Below are positions 8,141 to 16,089 of a stretch of 44,769 bases of DNA, one piece after another (position 1 is the first letter of the stretch; every line of letters starts with the position of its first letter). The translations under genes and the position numbers were made by a program. Source of the DNA: CAZNRY01 sp964575675 (GTDB lineage: Bacteria > Eisenbacteria > RBG-16-71-46 > CAIMUX01 > VGJL01); contig CAZNRY010000006.1 of NCBI GenBank assembly GCA_964575675.1, positions 1 to 44,769 on the forward strand, written 5' to 3'. The notes below the pieces were generated by a model. That model worked only from the letters and a program-made list of their open reading frames with translations. It did no database searches and had not been told where the DNA came from.

Positions 8141-8742
8141 GGTCGGTCCCGCAATCCCTCGAGGGCTGCGAAGAGCTGCTCGCGGAAATCCCAAGCCGCA
8201 AGGTCGATGTCGAGCTCGGGATCGAGGACCCTGAGCGACGCGTAGCAGTCCGCCCACCGCAGCAGGTGGAACTCACCCAGGGCGCGCAAGTATACAACCT
8301 GTGGATAGCCGAATTGGGGATTGCCGTGGAAGATGTAGTCCGTTTCGCGGATCCGGTAGGCGGCATCGACGGCGAGGGAGTCGAGCGCAAGGGCTGATGC
8401 GGTCACGACGGTTCCGGCGAGCGCGTCGTTTTCCTCGTCGAGACGAAGCGCATGATCGAACAGCTCGAGGGCTGCCTGCAGGCTGTCCCGTTCGACATCG
8501 CACCAACCGAGGCCGACGTAGGGGGCCGGAGCATCGGGGAAGAGTTCGATCAACTGCCGGAAGACCGAGGCCGACGGAGAGTAGTTGCCGCCGCGAAAGA
8601 GCTCCCAACCCTTCTGCGTCTGCTCGTTCAAGTCGAGAGGGGGTTCCTGTGGGGCAGGAGGGGCGGTCTCCTTTCCGCAGGAGACGATCGCGAGAAGCAG
8701 GAGAATCCACGCAAGTCGGATGGATCCGTGTCCATGGCGCAT
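8137..8742 (-). CDS. TPR lipoprotein
   Basis: The product is a 201-residue predicted lipoprotein. MRHGHGSIRLAWILLLLAIVSC ends in a lipobox-type Cys, followed by a proline-rich linker and TPR-like helices (KGWELFRGGNYSPSASVFRQLIELFPDAPAPYVGLGWCDVE is the clearest repeat region, with a second at ALELFDHALRLDEENDALAG). The ATG at 8742 is supported by AAGGGAGG about 8 bases upstream and by the lipobox. Its stop overlaps the GTG of the beta-propeller gene, so the two are translationally coupled and probably act in the same envelope process. Such small TPR lipoproteins often serve as assembly partners, but nothing here names the target. Confidence 0.8.
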   Translation of the reverse strand: MRHGHGSIRLAWILLLLAIVSCGKETAPPAPQEPPLDLNEQTQKGWELFRGGNYSPSASVFRQLIELFPDAPAPYVGLGWCDVERDSLQAALELFDHALRLDEENDALAGTVVTASALALDSLAVDAAYRIRETDYIFHGNPQFGYPQVVYLRALGEFHLLRWADCYASLRVLDPELDIDLAAWDFREQLFAALEGLRDRP

Positions 8743-8930
8743 CGCGAAGCCTCCCTTCGCGGGGATCGTACCACCTCGCAGGGGAGGGCGAGAGCGAATG
8801 CCCGCGTTGCCCGAGGTTGACGGCTTTGGTAAGCTCCCGACGGGCGGGAGCGCATCCGCGAGGGTCCAGGACCCCCAGCGGCGCGCAGTCCGCCAGGTGC
8901 AGCGCGTTGGAGAAGAGGAGGTCGAAGGAA

Positions 8931-9563
8931 ATGTTGAGAAAGATCGTGCTCGCGGGTTTTCTGTGTGCGTTCGTCGTGAGCCTCGCCGGCGCCCAGGAGG
9001 AGAAGGCCCCGCAGTCAACCGACAAGCAACCGGCACCGGCAGCGGCGCCCGCAAAGGGGAAGGCTGTGGTCCTCGTTGAAACTTCGATGGGCAATATCAA
9101 GATCGAGCTCTATCCGGAGAAGGCCCCGAAGTCGGTCGAGAACTTCCTGAAGTACACGAAGGATGGCTTCTACAAGGACACGATCTTCCATCGGGTGATG
9201 CCCGGGTTCGTGATCCAGGGCGGTGGGTTCTTGGCCGACATGTCGCAGAAGTCGCCGAGCTACCCAGCCATCCCGTTGGAGTCGCAGAACGGGCTGAAGA
9301 ACTCCCGAGGCACTGTGGCGATGGCGCGGACAAATCAGCCGAACTCCGCGACCTGTCAGTTCTACATCAACCTCAAGGACAATGGGGCGCTCGACTACAA
9401 TCCGGCCGTCCAGAGCGCAAACGGATACGCCGTTTTCGGGAAGGTCGTCGAGGGACTCGACGTCGTCGACAAGATCGCAGCCGTGGCGACGGGGACGTCG
9501 GGGAACTACCAGAACGTCCCGCTGAAACCGGTCCTGATGGCGGACGTCAAGCAGCTTCCCTGA
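8931..9563 (+). CDS. Exported peptidyl-prolyl cis-trans isomerase, cyclophilin type
   Basis: The 210-residue protein has a signal peptide (MLRKIVLAGFLCAFVVSLAGA), an Ala/Pro-rich linker and a complete small bacterial cyclophilin domain from about residue 45. The domain has VETSMGNIKIELYPEKAPK, the catalytic FHRVMPGFVIQGG with its Arg, GTVAMART, SATCQFYINLKDN and YAVFGKVVEGLDVVDKI. It catalyses proline isomerisation, here most likely in the periplasm. The ATG at 8931 has AGGAG at 8916-8920 and AAGGA at 8925-8929 upstream. It is the first gene of a four-gene run that continues into the DNA glycosylase, moeA and moaC. This grouping looks like shared transcription rather than a common pathway. 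Confidence 0.9.
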   Translation: MLRKIVLAGFLCAFVVSLAGAQEEKAPQSTDKQPAPAAAPAKGKAVVLVETSMGNIKIELYPEKAPKSVENFLKYTKDGFYKDTIFHRVMPGFVIQGGGFLADMSQKSPSYPAIPLESQNGLKNSRGTVAMARTNQPNSATCQFYINLKDNGALDYNPAVQSANGYAVFGKVVEGLDVVDKIAAVATGTSGNYQNVPLKPVLMADVKQLP

Positions 9564-10240
9564 TCAGCCGTCGCGCCTCGCTTCTTCGAATCTACGAGAC
9601 CCTCCGGAGCGATCACGGAGGGTTGGGATGGTGGCCGGGCCGGACTCGGTTCGAGGTGATCGTCGGCGCGATTCTCACGCAGAACACCTCCTGGCGGAGC
9701 GTGGAGAAGGCAATCAAAGCCCTGCGTGGGCGCGGGTGGCTGAGTCCGCGCCCTCTTGCGGAGATACCCGAGGGACGTCTCGCACCCGTGATCCGCTCCT
9801 CGGGATACTTCCGGCAGAAGGCGCGCAAACTCCGCGCCTTTCTCGATCATCTCGATGCGCGCCACGGGGGGCGCCTTGAGCGGATGGTCCGCGTGCCGAC
9901 CTCCGCCCTCCGCGAGGAGCTCCTCTCGATCTGGGGGATCGGACCGGAGACGGCGGACAGTATCCTCCTTTATGCGTTCGGGCGGTCGGTTTTCGTTGTG
10001 GATACATATACCCAGCGCGTTCTGCGAAGACACGGGCTCCATCCGGGCGGCGGGTACGAATCGGTGCGGGCATTCCTGGAGGGTCATCTGGCCGACCGAC
10101 CCGATCTGTACAACGACTTCCACGCGCAGTTCGTCTGGGTTGGGCATCGGTACTGCGGGCCGACCGCTCGCTGCGAAGAATGTCCCTTGAGGCGCCTGTT
10201 GCCTCGGGGCGGAGCGGTTCCCTCGGGGAGGAAGGCTTGA
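9560..10240 (+). CDS. Endonuclease III-like HhH-GPD DNA glycosylase
   Basis: The domain order is typical: FEVIVGAILTQNTSW, then the helix-hairpin-helix WGIGPETADSILLYA, then VVDTYTQRVL with the catalytic Asp. The position of the bifunctional lyase Lys is Glu here, as in monofunctional alkyl-base or uracil-type members. The FeS-type C-terminus reads YCGPTARCEECPL: three Cys, with no fourth Cys after it. Family similarity (LLRIYETLRSDHGG) continues upstream of the first ordinary start (TTG 9623) back to about 9563. I therefore propose the CTG at 9560, which overlaps the cyclophilin stop as CTGA, matching other NTGA couplings here. TTG 9623 (205 residues) is the conservative alternative. The substrate is probably a damaged base in base-excision repair. 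Confidence 0.8.
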   Translation: MISRRASLLRIYETLRSDHGGLGWWPGRTRFEVIVGAILTQNTSWRSVEKAIKALRGRGWLSPRPLAEIPEGRLAPVIRSSGYFRQKARKLRAFLDHLDARHGGRLERMVRVPTSALREELLSIWGIGPETADSILLYAFGRSVFVVDTYTQRVLRRHGLHPGGGYESVRAFLEGHLADRPDLYNDFHAQFVWVGHRYCGPTARCEECPLRRLLPRGGAVPSGRKA

Positions 10241-11610
10241 AGACACAACTCCGTTCCTTCGAAGATGCGTTGCGTCTCGTTCTCGATGCGGCCCCTGCTC
10301 CGAAGGCCGAGTTGATTCCCATCGGTCGGGCATCGGGGCGGACTCTTGCCCGCGACATCCGCGCCGACCGCGACATCCCTCCCTTCGATCGATCGGCCCT
10401 CGATGGGTACGCGGTCCGCGTCAAGGGACGGTTCGGCTCGAGACGCCGCCTGCCGGTGATCGGCGAGGTCGCGGCCGGGGCCCGTCCGCCGCGAGAGTTG
10501 AAGGAGGGGGCATGCGTCCGGATCTGGACGGGAGCGGCGGTTCCGCCGGGCGCACAGGGTGTCATCCCGGTCGAGAGGGCGCGGGAAGAAGACGGTTGGG
10601 TCGAGCTCGATGGGCCTCTCGATCGTTCCGTACGGAGAGGCCGCGGGCGCCCGCGCAGACCGGGGGTTGCCGATCGGGGCGAGGATGCCCTGCGCGGCGA
10701 TCTCGTCGCGCGAAGCGGTGAGCGGATCACCCCGGGCAGTCTCGCCGTGCTCGCCGCGGTCGGCGTGAGCCAGGTGCCCGTATGGAGCGAGCCCGATCTG
10801 GCGATCGCTGTGACCGGCCATGAGGTTGTGCCCTCTGATCGCAAGCCGACGCCGGTTCAGATCCGCAATTCGAACGAAGAGGTTGTGGCCGCGATCGCCG
10901 CGTCGGCCGGCGTGCGGAGCGCCGCGCGGCTAGGAATCGTCGAGGACGATGCGTCCGCGCTTCTCCGCGTACTTCTCCGCGGGCTCGACCACGATGTCCT
11001 GGTTGTGACCGGAGGGGTCTCGGCAGGACGGCTCGACCTGGTTCCAGCCGTCCTGGAAGGCCTTGGGGTGCGGATCGTTGTCCACAAGGCGGCGATCCGT
11101 CCCGGGAAACCGTTTCTCTTCGGTGTGATGGAGCACGGGAGTCGGCGGCGCGCCCCGCGTGGGGGCGCAGCCCGCCGTGGAGGAGGACGCAGGACATTCG
11201 TCTTCGGCCTTCCCGGGAACCCGGTCAGCGTCCTCGTGACGGCGATCGAGTTCCTCGCGCCGTTTCTTCGGGCCTGTCGCGGAGAGGCTCCGACGGCGAG
11301 CGGATCGATTCCGGTGCGCATCGAGCGGCCGGTCAGCCGCGGGGGCGGGCTCACGCACTTCGTGCCCTGCACGATTGCGGTCGATGCCGAGGGAACCTTG
11401 TGGGCGCGCGAGATCGACATACGGGGAAGCGGTGATTTCGTCTCGGCCTCGCGGGCGGACGCCCTCCTGCGGGTTCCCGGCGATGGCCGGGAGCGCAAGC
11501 GGGGCAGTATTCTCCTCGCGGATTCGATTCAAGGGGGGCGGGGGAGTTGGGATCTGTCGGCAGCCCCCGCGAAAGGTACGATCGCCGCCGCGCGGACGCG
11601 GCGAGCCTAA
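10237..11610 (+). CDS. moeA: Molybdopterin molybdotransferase MoeA
   Basis: MoeA inserts molybdate into adenylated molybdopterin, the last step of molybdenum cofactor synthesis in the cytoplasm. The 457-residue product shows IPPFDRSALDGYAVR near residue 50, GEVAAGARPP, RIWTGAAVPPGA, the MoCF-biosynthesis domain with VVTGGVSAGRLDLVPAVL, and FGLPGNPVSVLVTAIEFL. The start is TTG 10237 with GGGGAGGAAGG just upstream. It overlaps the glycosylase stop as TTGA; a longer reading from 10180 would overlap that gene by 60 bases. Compared with the usual 400 or so residues it has two Arg/Gly-rich insertions (about residues 131-146 and 300-322). It lies 9 bases upstream of moaC. Confidence 0.93.
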   Translation: MKTQLRSFEDALRLVLDAAPAPKAELIPIGRASGRTLARDIRADRDIPPFDRSALDGYAVRVKGRFGSRRRLPVIGEVAAGARPPRELKEGACVRIWTGAAVPPGAQGVIPVERAREEDGWVELDGPLDRSVRRGRGRPRRPGVADRGEDALRGDLVARSGERITPGSLAVLAAVGVSQVPVWSEPDLAIAVTGHEVVPSDRKPTPVQIRNSNEEVVAAIAASAGVRSAARLGIVEDDASALLRVLLRGLDHDVLVVTGGVSAGRLDLVPAVLEGLGVRIVVHKAAIRPGKPFLFGVMEHGSRRRAPRGGAARRGGGRRTFVFGLPGNPVSVLVTAIEFLAPFLRACRGEAPTASGSIPVRIERPVSRGGGLTHFVPCTIAVDAEGTLWAREIDIRGSGDFVSASRADALLRVPGDGRERKRGSILLADSIQGGRGSWDLSAAPAKGTIAAARTRRA

Positions 11611-11619
11611 GGAGAACTC

Positions 11620-12105
11620 ATGACGCTCGATCCCTCGTTCGCACACATCGGCCCTTCCGGGGCCAGGATGGTCGACGTCGGAGAGAAGGAGATCACTGCT
11701 CGCGGCGCCGTGGCGCGGGCGAGGATCCGTGTCGGGGAGAAGGTCGGTGCGGCGATCGCCGCCGATGCCGTCACGAAGGGGCGGGTCCTGGACGTCGCGC
11801 GGATCGCGGGGATCCAGGCGGCGAAGCGGACGGCGGACCTGATTCCGCTCTGTCATCCGCTGGCTCTCGATCTCGCATCCGTTGATCTCTCCGTCGATGG
11901 AGAGACGGTCCATGTTCGCGCCGAGGTCCGTTGCAGGGCGCGCACCGGCGTGGAAATGGAGGCGCTCGCGGCGGCATCGGTCGCGGCGCTCACCGTCTAC
12001 GACATGTGCAAGTCGCTCGATAGGGGGATGGTCGTCGAGGCGATCTACCTGGAGGAGAAGTGGGGAGGAAAGAGCGGCCCCTATCGCCGCCAGGATGTCG
12101 TCTGA
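11620..12105 (+). CDS. moaC: Cyclic pyranopterin monophosphate synthase MoaC
   Basis: MoaC converts the MoaA product 3',8-cyclo-7,8-dihydro-GTP to cyclic pyranopterin monophosphate. The 161-residue length is normal for the family. Signature pieces are GRVLDVARIAGIQAAKRT, LIPLCHPLAL, RTGVEMEALAA, TVYDMCKSLDRGM and EKWGGKSG. The catalytic Lys of the KSLDRGM segment and the CHP motif are intact. TAAGGAG, which overlaps the moeA stop, is the ribosome binding site, so expression is tied to moeA. moaA, moaD, moaE and mog-like genes are not in this window. Confidence 0.95.
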   Translation: MTLDPSFAHIGPSGARMVDVGEKEITARGAVARARIRVGEKVGAAIAADAVTKGRVLDVARIAGIQAAKRTADLIPLCHPLALDLASVDLSVDGETVHVRAEVRCRARTGVEMEALAAASVAALTVYDMCKSLDRGMVVEAIYLEEKWGGKSGPYRRQDVV

Positions 12106-12139
12106 CGAAATCGGAGCACTGCCGTGAGTGAAGTTCAGT

Positions 12140-12290
12140 CCGCGCTCGCATGGCGCATCCCGCCCCGCGCACCCGGCGAGTCACTCGGGGGCGTGCTTGC
12201 GCAATCGCGAGCCCGTGCGCCCGCGAGATCGGCGCCCTGTTCGTTTAGCCGATCGAGCGGGATGCACGGGGGCGAGCGCCTACGACGCCC
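12140..12290. repeat. Intergenic modular repeat, copy R3
   Basis: This lies between the convergent moaC and TPR genes. It contains GCGCACCCGGCGAGTCACTC (from 12167), matching 29053 onward (GCGCACCTGGCGAATCATTC). It also has a CTCGCATGGCGCATCCC module like R2 and R4, and at 12239-12265 the complement of the R1/R4 hairpin module. A GGCCCCCGGGGCC palindrome near 12323 follows. No gene is seen in 12106-12353. Confidence 0.55.
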
Positions 12291-12353
12291 CGAATGATCG
12301 CTGAATTGCTCGCGTGCTCGCGCGGCCCCCGGGGCCTTCCATAGAGCTTGATC

Positions 12354-13616
12354 CTACTTCGTGTCGAGCTGCGAGCGGAGTTGCTGGGCCAGGTTCTTGT
12401 CCACCAGAAGCAGCTTGTTGTACTGCTCCTCCGCCTCGATCCGCTTGCCCATCTGTAGATAGAGTCCGCCGAGATTGAACACGGCCATCGTGTAGGTCGG
12501 GTCGGCCTCGACGGCGGCGTGCAGGGTTGCCAGGGCCTCCTCGACCCTTCCGAGGTTTCCGAGCGCGGCAGCCTTGTTGCTCATGATCATCGCCGACTTC
12601 GGATTGCTCTTTAGCCCCTCGTTGTAGATCTGGACCGCCTCGGCGAACTTCTTCTGCTGGAATGCGGCGGCGCCCGCCATGAAGAACGACTGAGGCCATG
12701 TCGGGCGCAGGCGGCCGGCCTCGCGGAAGGCGGCTTCTGCCTCCGCGTACTTGCCCTGCTGCTTGAAGTAGTTCTTCCCCATCCAGAAATGGAGCTCCGG
12801 GATCGTCTTGTCGCGCTCCAAGGCTAGGTTGAAGAACGGTTCCGCTTCGCCGGCGACCTTGAATGAGGTGAGCGCGCCCCGCGCAAAGAGGCCCTGCGCC
12901 GAGTCCGGCCGCAACCATTCCGGTGCGGTCCCGGCAACGTCGGCGATCTTCTTCGCCGCGCCCTTCTCCAGGAGGAGCGGGAGGATCGTCTCCTTCGTCG
13001 TCATGTAGCAGAACCGGCCGGATGGGTCGCGAAGGACGCCGGTCATGCCGATCCATCGCCCGCAGAAGTGCATGATCGGCAATCCCGCCGGATGGTCCAT
13101 GGCGATCGGCACGATGCGGGCCTTGCCGAATTCCACCGGTTCCCCGCAGAGGATCTCGGGGGTTTCGCCGGGCATGCCGGGACCGGGGATCACGGTGATC
13201 TTCTCCTGGTACATCCAGCGGATCGTCTGGTCACCCTCGGGAGGGAGCGGAAGCGAGCCTTCCGGATCCAGGACCGCGACGTCGTTCATCGGATCGGCCG
13301 CCAGGACGCGCGTCGAGGTGGCGGTGCTCTGGTCGGGGAACGTCGCGACCACTTTCTCGCCTCCGGAGAGGTCGCTCAGACGGACGATCAGTCGCGCGGG
13401 ATCGCCCAGCGCGAATCCGTAGGTCTGGCGGAGTGCGGAGCCTCCCGGCCCAAGGATTTCGATTCTGGCCACGGCCGTCTTGACCGCGGTCCAGTCCTGC
13501 GGAGCCGCCTGAGGGGGCGCCGCCTGGGGCCGGGCCTGCGTGGCGAAGGCCATCGACAGAGTGATCAGGGCAAGGGCGGAGATCGTGGTCTTCAGGCTGC
13601 TGGGAGTCAGGTGCAT
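12354..13616 (-). CDS. Exported protein with N-terminal protease-like fold and TPR domain
   Basis: The 420-residue product begins with a signal peptide (MHLTPSSLKTTISALALITLSMAFATQA). Residues about 40-215 look like a trypsin-like/DegP-type beta-barrel: VARIEILGPGGSALRQTYGFAL, VLAADPMNDVAVLDPEG, ILCGEPVEFGKARIVPI. I see no GNSGGP motif, so it is probably non-catalytic. Residues about 240-420 hold four or more TPRs (PELHFWMGKNYFKQQGKYAEAEAAF, NPKSAMIMSNKAAALGNLG, DPTYTMAVFNLGGLYLQMG). The ATG at 13616 has AAGGAGG 8 bases upstream. A longer frame running to 14801 is the antisense shadow of the GAPDH gene. The role is unknown and is likely periplasmic protein interaction. Confidence 0.8.
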   Translation of the reverse strand: MHLTPSSLKTTISALALITLSMAFATQARPQAAPPQAAPQDWTAVKTAVARIEILGPGGSALRQTYGFALGDPARLIVRLSDLSGGEKVVATFPDQSTATSTRVLAADPMNDVAVLDPEGSLPLPPEGDQTIRWMYQEKITVIPGPGMPGETPEILCGEPVEFGKARIVPIAMDHPAGLPIMHFCGRWIGMTGVLRDPSGRFCYMTTKETILPLLLEKGAAKKIADVAGTAPEWLRPDSAQGLFARGALTSFKVAGEAEPFFNLALERDKTIPELHFWMGKNYFKQQGKYAEAEAAFREAGRLRPTWPQSFFMAGAAAFQQKKFAEAVQIYNEGLKSNPKSAMIMSNKAAALGNLGRVEEALATLHAAVEADPTYTMAVFNLGGLYLQMGKRIEAEEQYNKLLLVDKNLAQQLRSQLDTK

Positions 13617-13805
13617 CTCATAGCCTCCTTGGAGCGAGCGCTCCCTCGTCAGAAAAAACTCCGTGCGGTGGCCGGTAAGGCGGCGCTCAGTCTCGATGTC
13701 TCCGCGCGGGGGCCCATACATCTGAATCGGAACCCGCAGGAGCACACCGGGTTCCCACTCCCTTCCGCGGGCCGTGCCATGCATGATACCATCCCACGGG
13801 GAAGG

Positions 13806-13917
13806 GCGGTAGCGACCGCGGGGACGAACTGCAATCAATGCACTGCAGGGGCTGAGAGCACCCACGGAACAGCGAAATCGCACCAGGGGACGGCGTCCTG
13901 CAGGCTGCGGGAAGGAG
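13806..13917 (+). promoter_or_regulatory. Structured leader upstream of the GAPDH-like gene pair
   Basis: Successive inverted repeats lie here: GCGGT-AGCG-ACCGC (13806-13819), TGCA-ATCAA-TGCA (13830-13842) and a closing stem CTGCAGG (13843-13849) with CCTGCAG (13897-13903). The closing stem encloses GCG-AAAT-CGC. The enclosed GGGGCTGAGAGCACCC resembles part of the 5' half of a TPP aptamer, but the 3' half (CTGATCTGG...) is missing. I therefore call it only a structured leader. AAGGAG at 13912-13917 is the ribosome binding site, 11 bases before the ATG at 13929. Confidence 0.4.
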
Positions 13918-13928
13918 ATGGCCGGCGC

Positions 13929-14936
13929 ATGAGCGTACGCGTTGGAATCATGGGGTTCGGGCGGATCGGGCGCAACGCCTTCCGCATCATTCAGCAGGGG
14001 CACCAGGGGATCGAGTTGGTCGCGATCGCGGACGTCGCGGACCCGAAGGTTCTGGAATATCTCCTGCGCTTCGACACGGTTCACGGCCCCTACGCCGAGC
14101 CGTTCAGCGTCAAGGGCGACGCGATGTACCATCGCGGCCGCCAGATCAGGATGGTGACGAAGCGGGAGCCTGGCGAGGTCGACTGGAAGGATCTGGGCGT
14201 CGAGATCGTCATCGAGGCGACCGGGAAGTACCGCTATCGCTCCATGCTCGAGAAGCACCTGGCAGCGGGAGCCCGCAAGGTGATCTTGACCGTTCCTCCG
14301 CGGGATGAGATCGACGCGGTGATCGTCATGGGGGTGAACGACCACATCCTGACCGCGCAGCACAAGATCGTCTCGGCGGGATCGTGCACGTCGAACTGCC
14401 TCGCCCCGATCGCGCGCGTGCTGAACGACGCGTTCGGGATCGACAAGGGATTCATGACGACGGTCCACGCTTACACGAACGATCAGCGTCTGGCCGACGT
14501 GCCGCACGAGGACCTTCGCAGGAGCCGTGCCGCGGCCGAGAACATCATCCCGACCGAGACCTGGTCGCCGATGGCCGTGGAGCGGATCCTGCCGGAGCTC
14601 GCAGGGAAACTCGGCGGCATCGCGGTCAACGTCCCGGTGCCGGACGGCTCCACGATCGACTTCGTGACGCTCATGAAGCGCCCGGTGACCGTCGAGGAGG
14701 TCAACGAGATCGTCTGGAGCGCGGCGTCGAGCACCTACAAGAACATCATCGAATACGCGACCGAGCCGCTCGTCTCGAGCGACGTGATCGGCAACAGCCA
14801 CTCGGCGATCTTCGACTCCATGTCGACGACCGTGCTGGGCGGGAACCTATTGAAGACGATCTCCTGGTACGACAACGGCTGGGGTTACGCGACACGCGTC
14901 GTCGAGCTCGTCGAGAAGCTCGCGACCTTGAACTAG
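13929..14936 (+). CDS. GAPDH-family dehydrogenase with altered phosphate-binding sites
   Basis: The 335-residue protein has the full GAPDH fold: nucleotide motif GFGRIGR, acidic residue in IADVADP, catalytic Cys153 in GSCTSNCLAP and His180 in VHAYTNDQ. Several residues that hold substrate and inorganic phosphate are changed compared with the neighbour at 14947. TGAA at that gene's 210-213 is TWSP here (211-214). The conserved Arg of AMRVPVP (Arg233 there) is Asn234 in AVNVPVP. NEWGY is NGWGY. The first motif is MGFGRIGR instead of NGFGRIGR. These changes argue against ordinary glyceraldehyde-3-phosphate phosphorylation. A different aldehyde, non-phosphorylating activity or a structural role is possible. 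It overlaps no gene and lies 10 bases upstream of the normal paralogue, in one operon. Confidence 0.85.
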   Translation: MSVRVGIMGFGRIGRNAFRIIQQGHQGIELVAIADVADPKVLEYLLRFDTVHGPYAEPFSVKGDAMYHRGRQIRMVTKREPGEVDWKDLGVEIVIEATGKYRYRSMLEKHLAAGARKVILTVPPRDEIDAVIVMGVNDHILTAQHKIVSAGSCTSNCLAPIARVLNDAFGIDKGFMTTVHAYTNDQRLADVPHEDLRRSRAAAENIIPTETWSPMAVERILPELAGKLGGIAVNVPVPDGSTIDFVTLMKRPVTVEEVNEIVWSAASSTYKNIIEYATEPLVSSDVIGNSHSAIFDSMSTTVLGGNLLKTISWYDNGWGYATRVVELVEKLATLN

Positions 14937-14946
14937 GGGGGCGACG

Positions 14947-15951
14947 ATGAGCATCAAGGTTGCCGTGAATGGTTTTGGGCGGATCGGGCGGACGATCTTC
15001 CGCATGCTCTCAGAGGCGGAGGACATCGACATCGTCGCAATCAACGACATCGCCCCGACGAACGCTCTCGCCTACCTCCTGAAGTACGACACGGTGATGG
15101 GCCGCTTCCCGGGCGAGATCCGCATGGACGGGGACACCCTCGTCGCGGGCCGGCAGAAGGCGCGGATGCTGGGGGTCCGTGATCCCCTGGAGCTCCCCTG
15201 GAAGGAGCTCGGAGCGGACTTCGTGATCGAATCGACGGGGAAGTTCCGTGACCGCGCGTCGCTCGAGAAGCACCTGCAGGCCGGAGCGTCCAAGGTCATT
15301 CTGACCGTACCCGCGAAGGACGAGATCGATGCGACGATCGTCGTCGGCGTGAACGACGCGGATCTCAAGCCCGAACACCGGATCGTCTCGAACGCCTCGT
15401 GCACGACGAACTGCCTCGCTCCCGTCGCGAAGGTCCTCCACGAGAGCTTCGGGATCGAGAAAGGGTTCATGACGACGGTCCACGCCTACACGAACGACCA
15501 GCGGCTGGCCGACGTCCCGCATACCGACTTCCGCCGCAGCCGCGCCGCGGCCGAGAACATCATCCCGACGACGACCGGCGCCGCACGGGCAGTGGGGAAG
15601 GTCCTTCCCGCCCTCAAGGGAAAGCTCGACGGAATCGCGATGCGCGTTCCGGTTCCGGACGGGTCGACCGTCGACCTGGTCACGCTGATGCAGCGGCCCG
15701 TGACGGCCGAGGAGGTGAACGCCGCGATCCGCAAGGCGGCCGAGGGACCGATGCGCAACATCATCGAGTACGCGGACGAGCCGATTGTCTCGAGTGACGT
15801 GATCGGCAACAGCCATTCGGCGATCTTCGACGCCCCGCTCACGCGCGTGGTCGGGGGCACCTTCCTCAAGACGCTCTCCTGGTACGACAACGAGTGGGGA
15901 TACTCCTGCAGGGTCGTCGATCTGATGCGGATGATGTCCCGGATGCGATAG
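14947..15951 (+). CDS. gap: Type I glyceraldehyde-3-phosphate dehydrogenase
   Basis: This enzyme oxidises and phosphorylates glyceraldehyde-3-phosphate to 1,3-bisphosphoglycerate with NAD(P)+ in glycolysis or gluconeogenesis. The 334-residue length is standard. All hallmarks are present: VNGFGRIGR, INDIAPTNALAYLLKYDTV, Cys152 in NASCTTNCLAP, the His of TTVHAYTNDQ, TTTGAARAVGKVLP, Arg233 in AMRVPVPDG and WYDNEWGYSCRV. The ATG at 14947 follows an AGGGGGG tract. It is cotranscribed with the altered paralogue immediately upstream, and both end at the hairpin terminator at 16090. Confidence 0.96.
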   Translation: MSIKVAVNGFGRIGRTIFRMLSEAEDIDIVAINDIAPTNALAYLLKYDTVMGRFPGEIRMDGDTLVAGRQKARMLGVRDPLELPWKELGADFVIESTGKFRDRASLEKHLQAGASKVILTVPAKDEIDATIVVGVNDADLKPEHRIVSNASCTTNCLAPVAKVLHESFGIEKGFMTTVHAYTNDQRLADVPHTDFRRSRAAAENIIPTTTGAARAVGKVLPALKGKLDGIAMRVPVPDGSTVDLVTLMQRPVTAEEVNAAIRKAAEGPMRNIIEYADEPIVSSDVIGNSHSAIFDAPLTRVVGGTFLKTLSWYDNEWGYSCRVVDLMRMMSRMR

Positions 15952-16089
15952 GCACGCTTCGCACAGAAGCGAGGGAGGAGCCGGAGGAGTACTTGAATCG
16001 CGGCGTCAAGGTGCCGGGCGCCGTCGAGGATGCGATGGAGGACCTCTTCACCTCGCGCTTCGATTTCGGATTCTAAGTCGCGTCGAAGG

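Noticed and set aside
8817..8845. Promoter for the cyclophilin operon at TTGACG (8817-8822)
   Set aside because: No acceptable -10 box lies 16-18 bases downstream; the sequence there is CG-rich.
10600..10690. Possible frameshift in moeA (Arg-rich stretch)
   Set aside because: The frame continues with conserved MoeA residues on both sides, so it is better explained as an insertion than as an error.
12323..12335. GGCCCCCGGGGCC palindrome as a terminator
   Set aside because: The palindrome is short, has no loop and lacks a T-tract. It could be chance in GC-rich DNA.
13843..13903. TPP riboswitch
   Set aside because: Only the GGGGCTGAGA...ACCC half is similar. The second conserved half and P3 are absent, and the downstream gene has no thiamin role.
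13617..14801. Upstream extension of the TPR gene to a start at 14801
   Set aside because: The extension lies antisense to the GAPDH-like gene. A ribosome binding site and signal peptide mark 13616 as the start.
15894..16076. Short frame ending ...VPGAVEDAMEDLFTSRFDFGF
   Set aside because: The text looks protein-like, but the frame overlaps the end of gap, has no clear start or ribosome binding site and matches no family I know.
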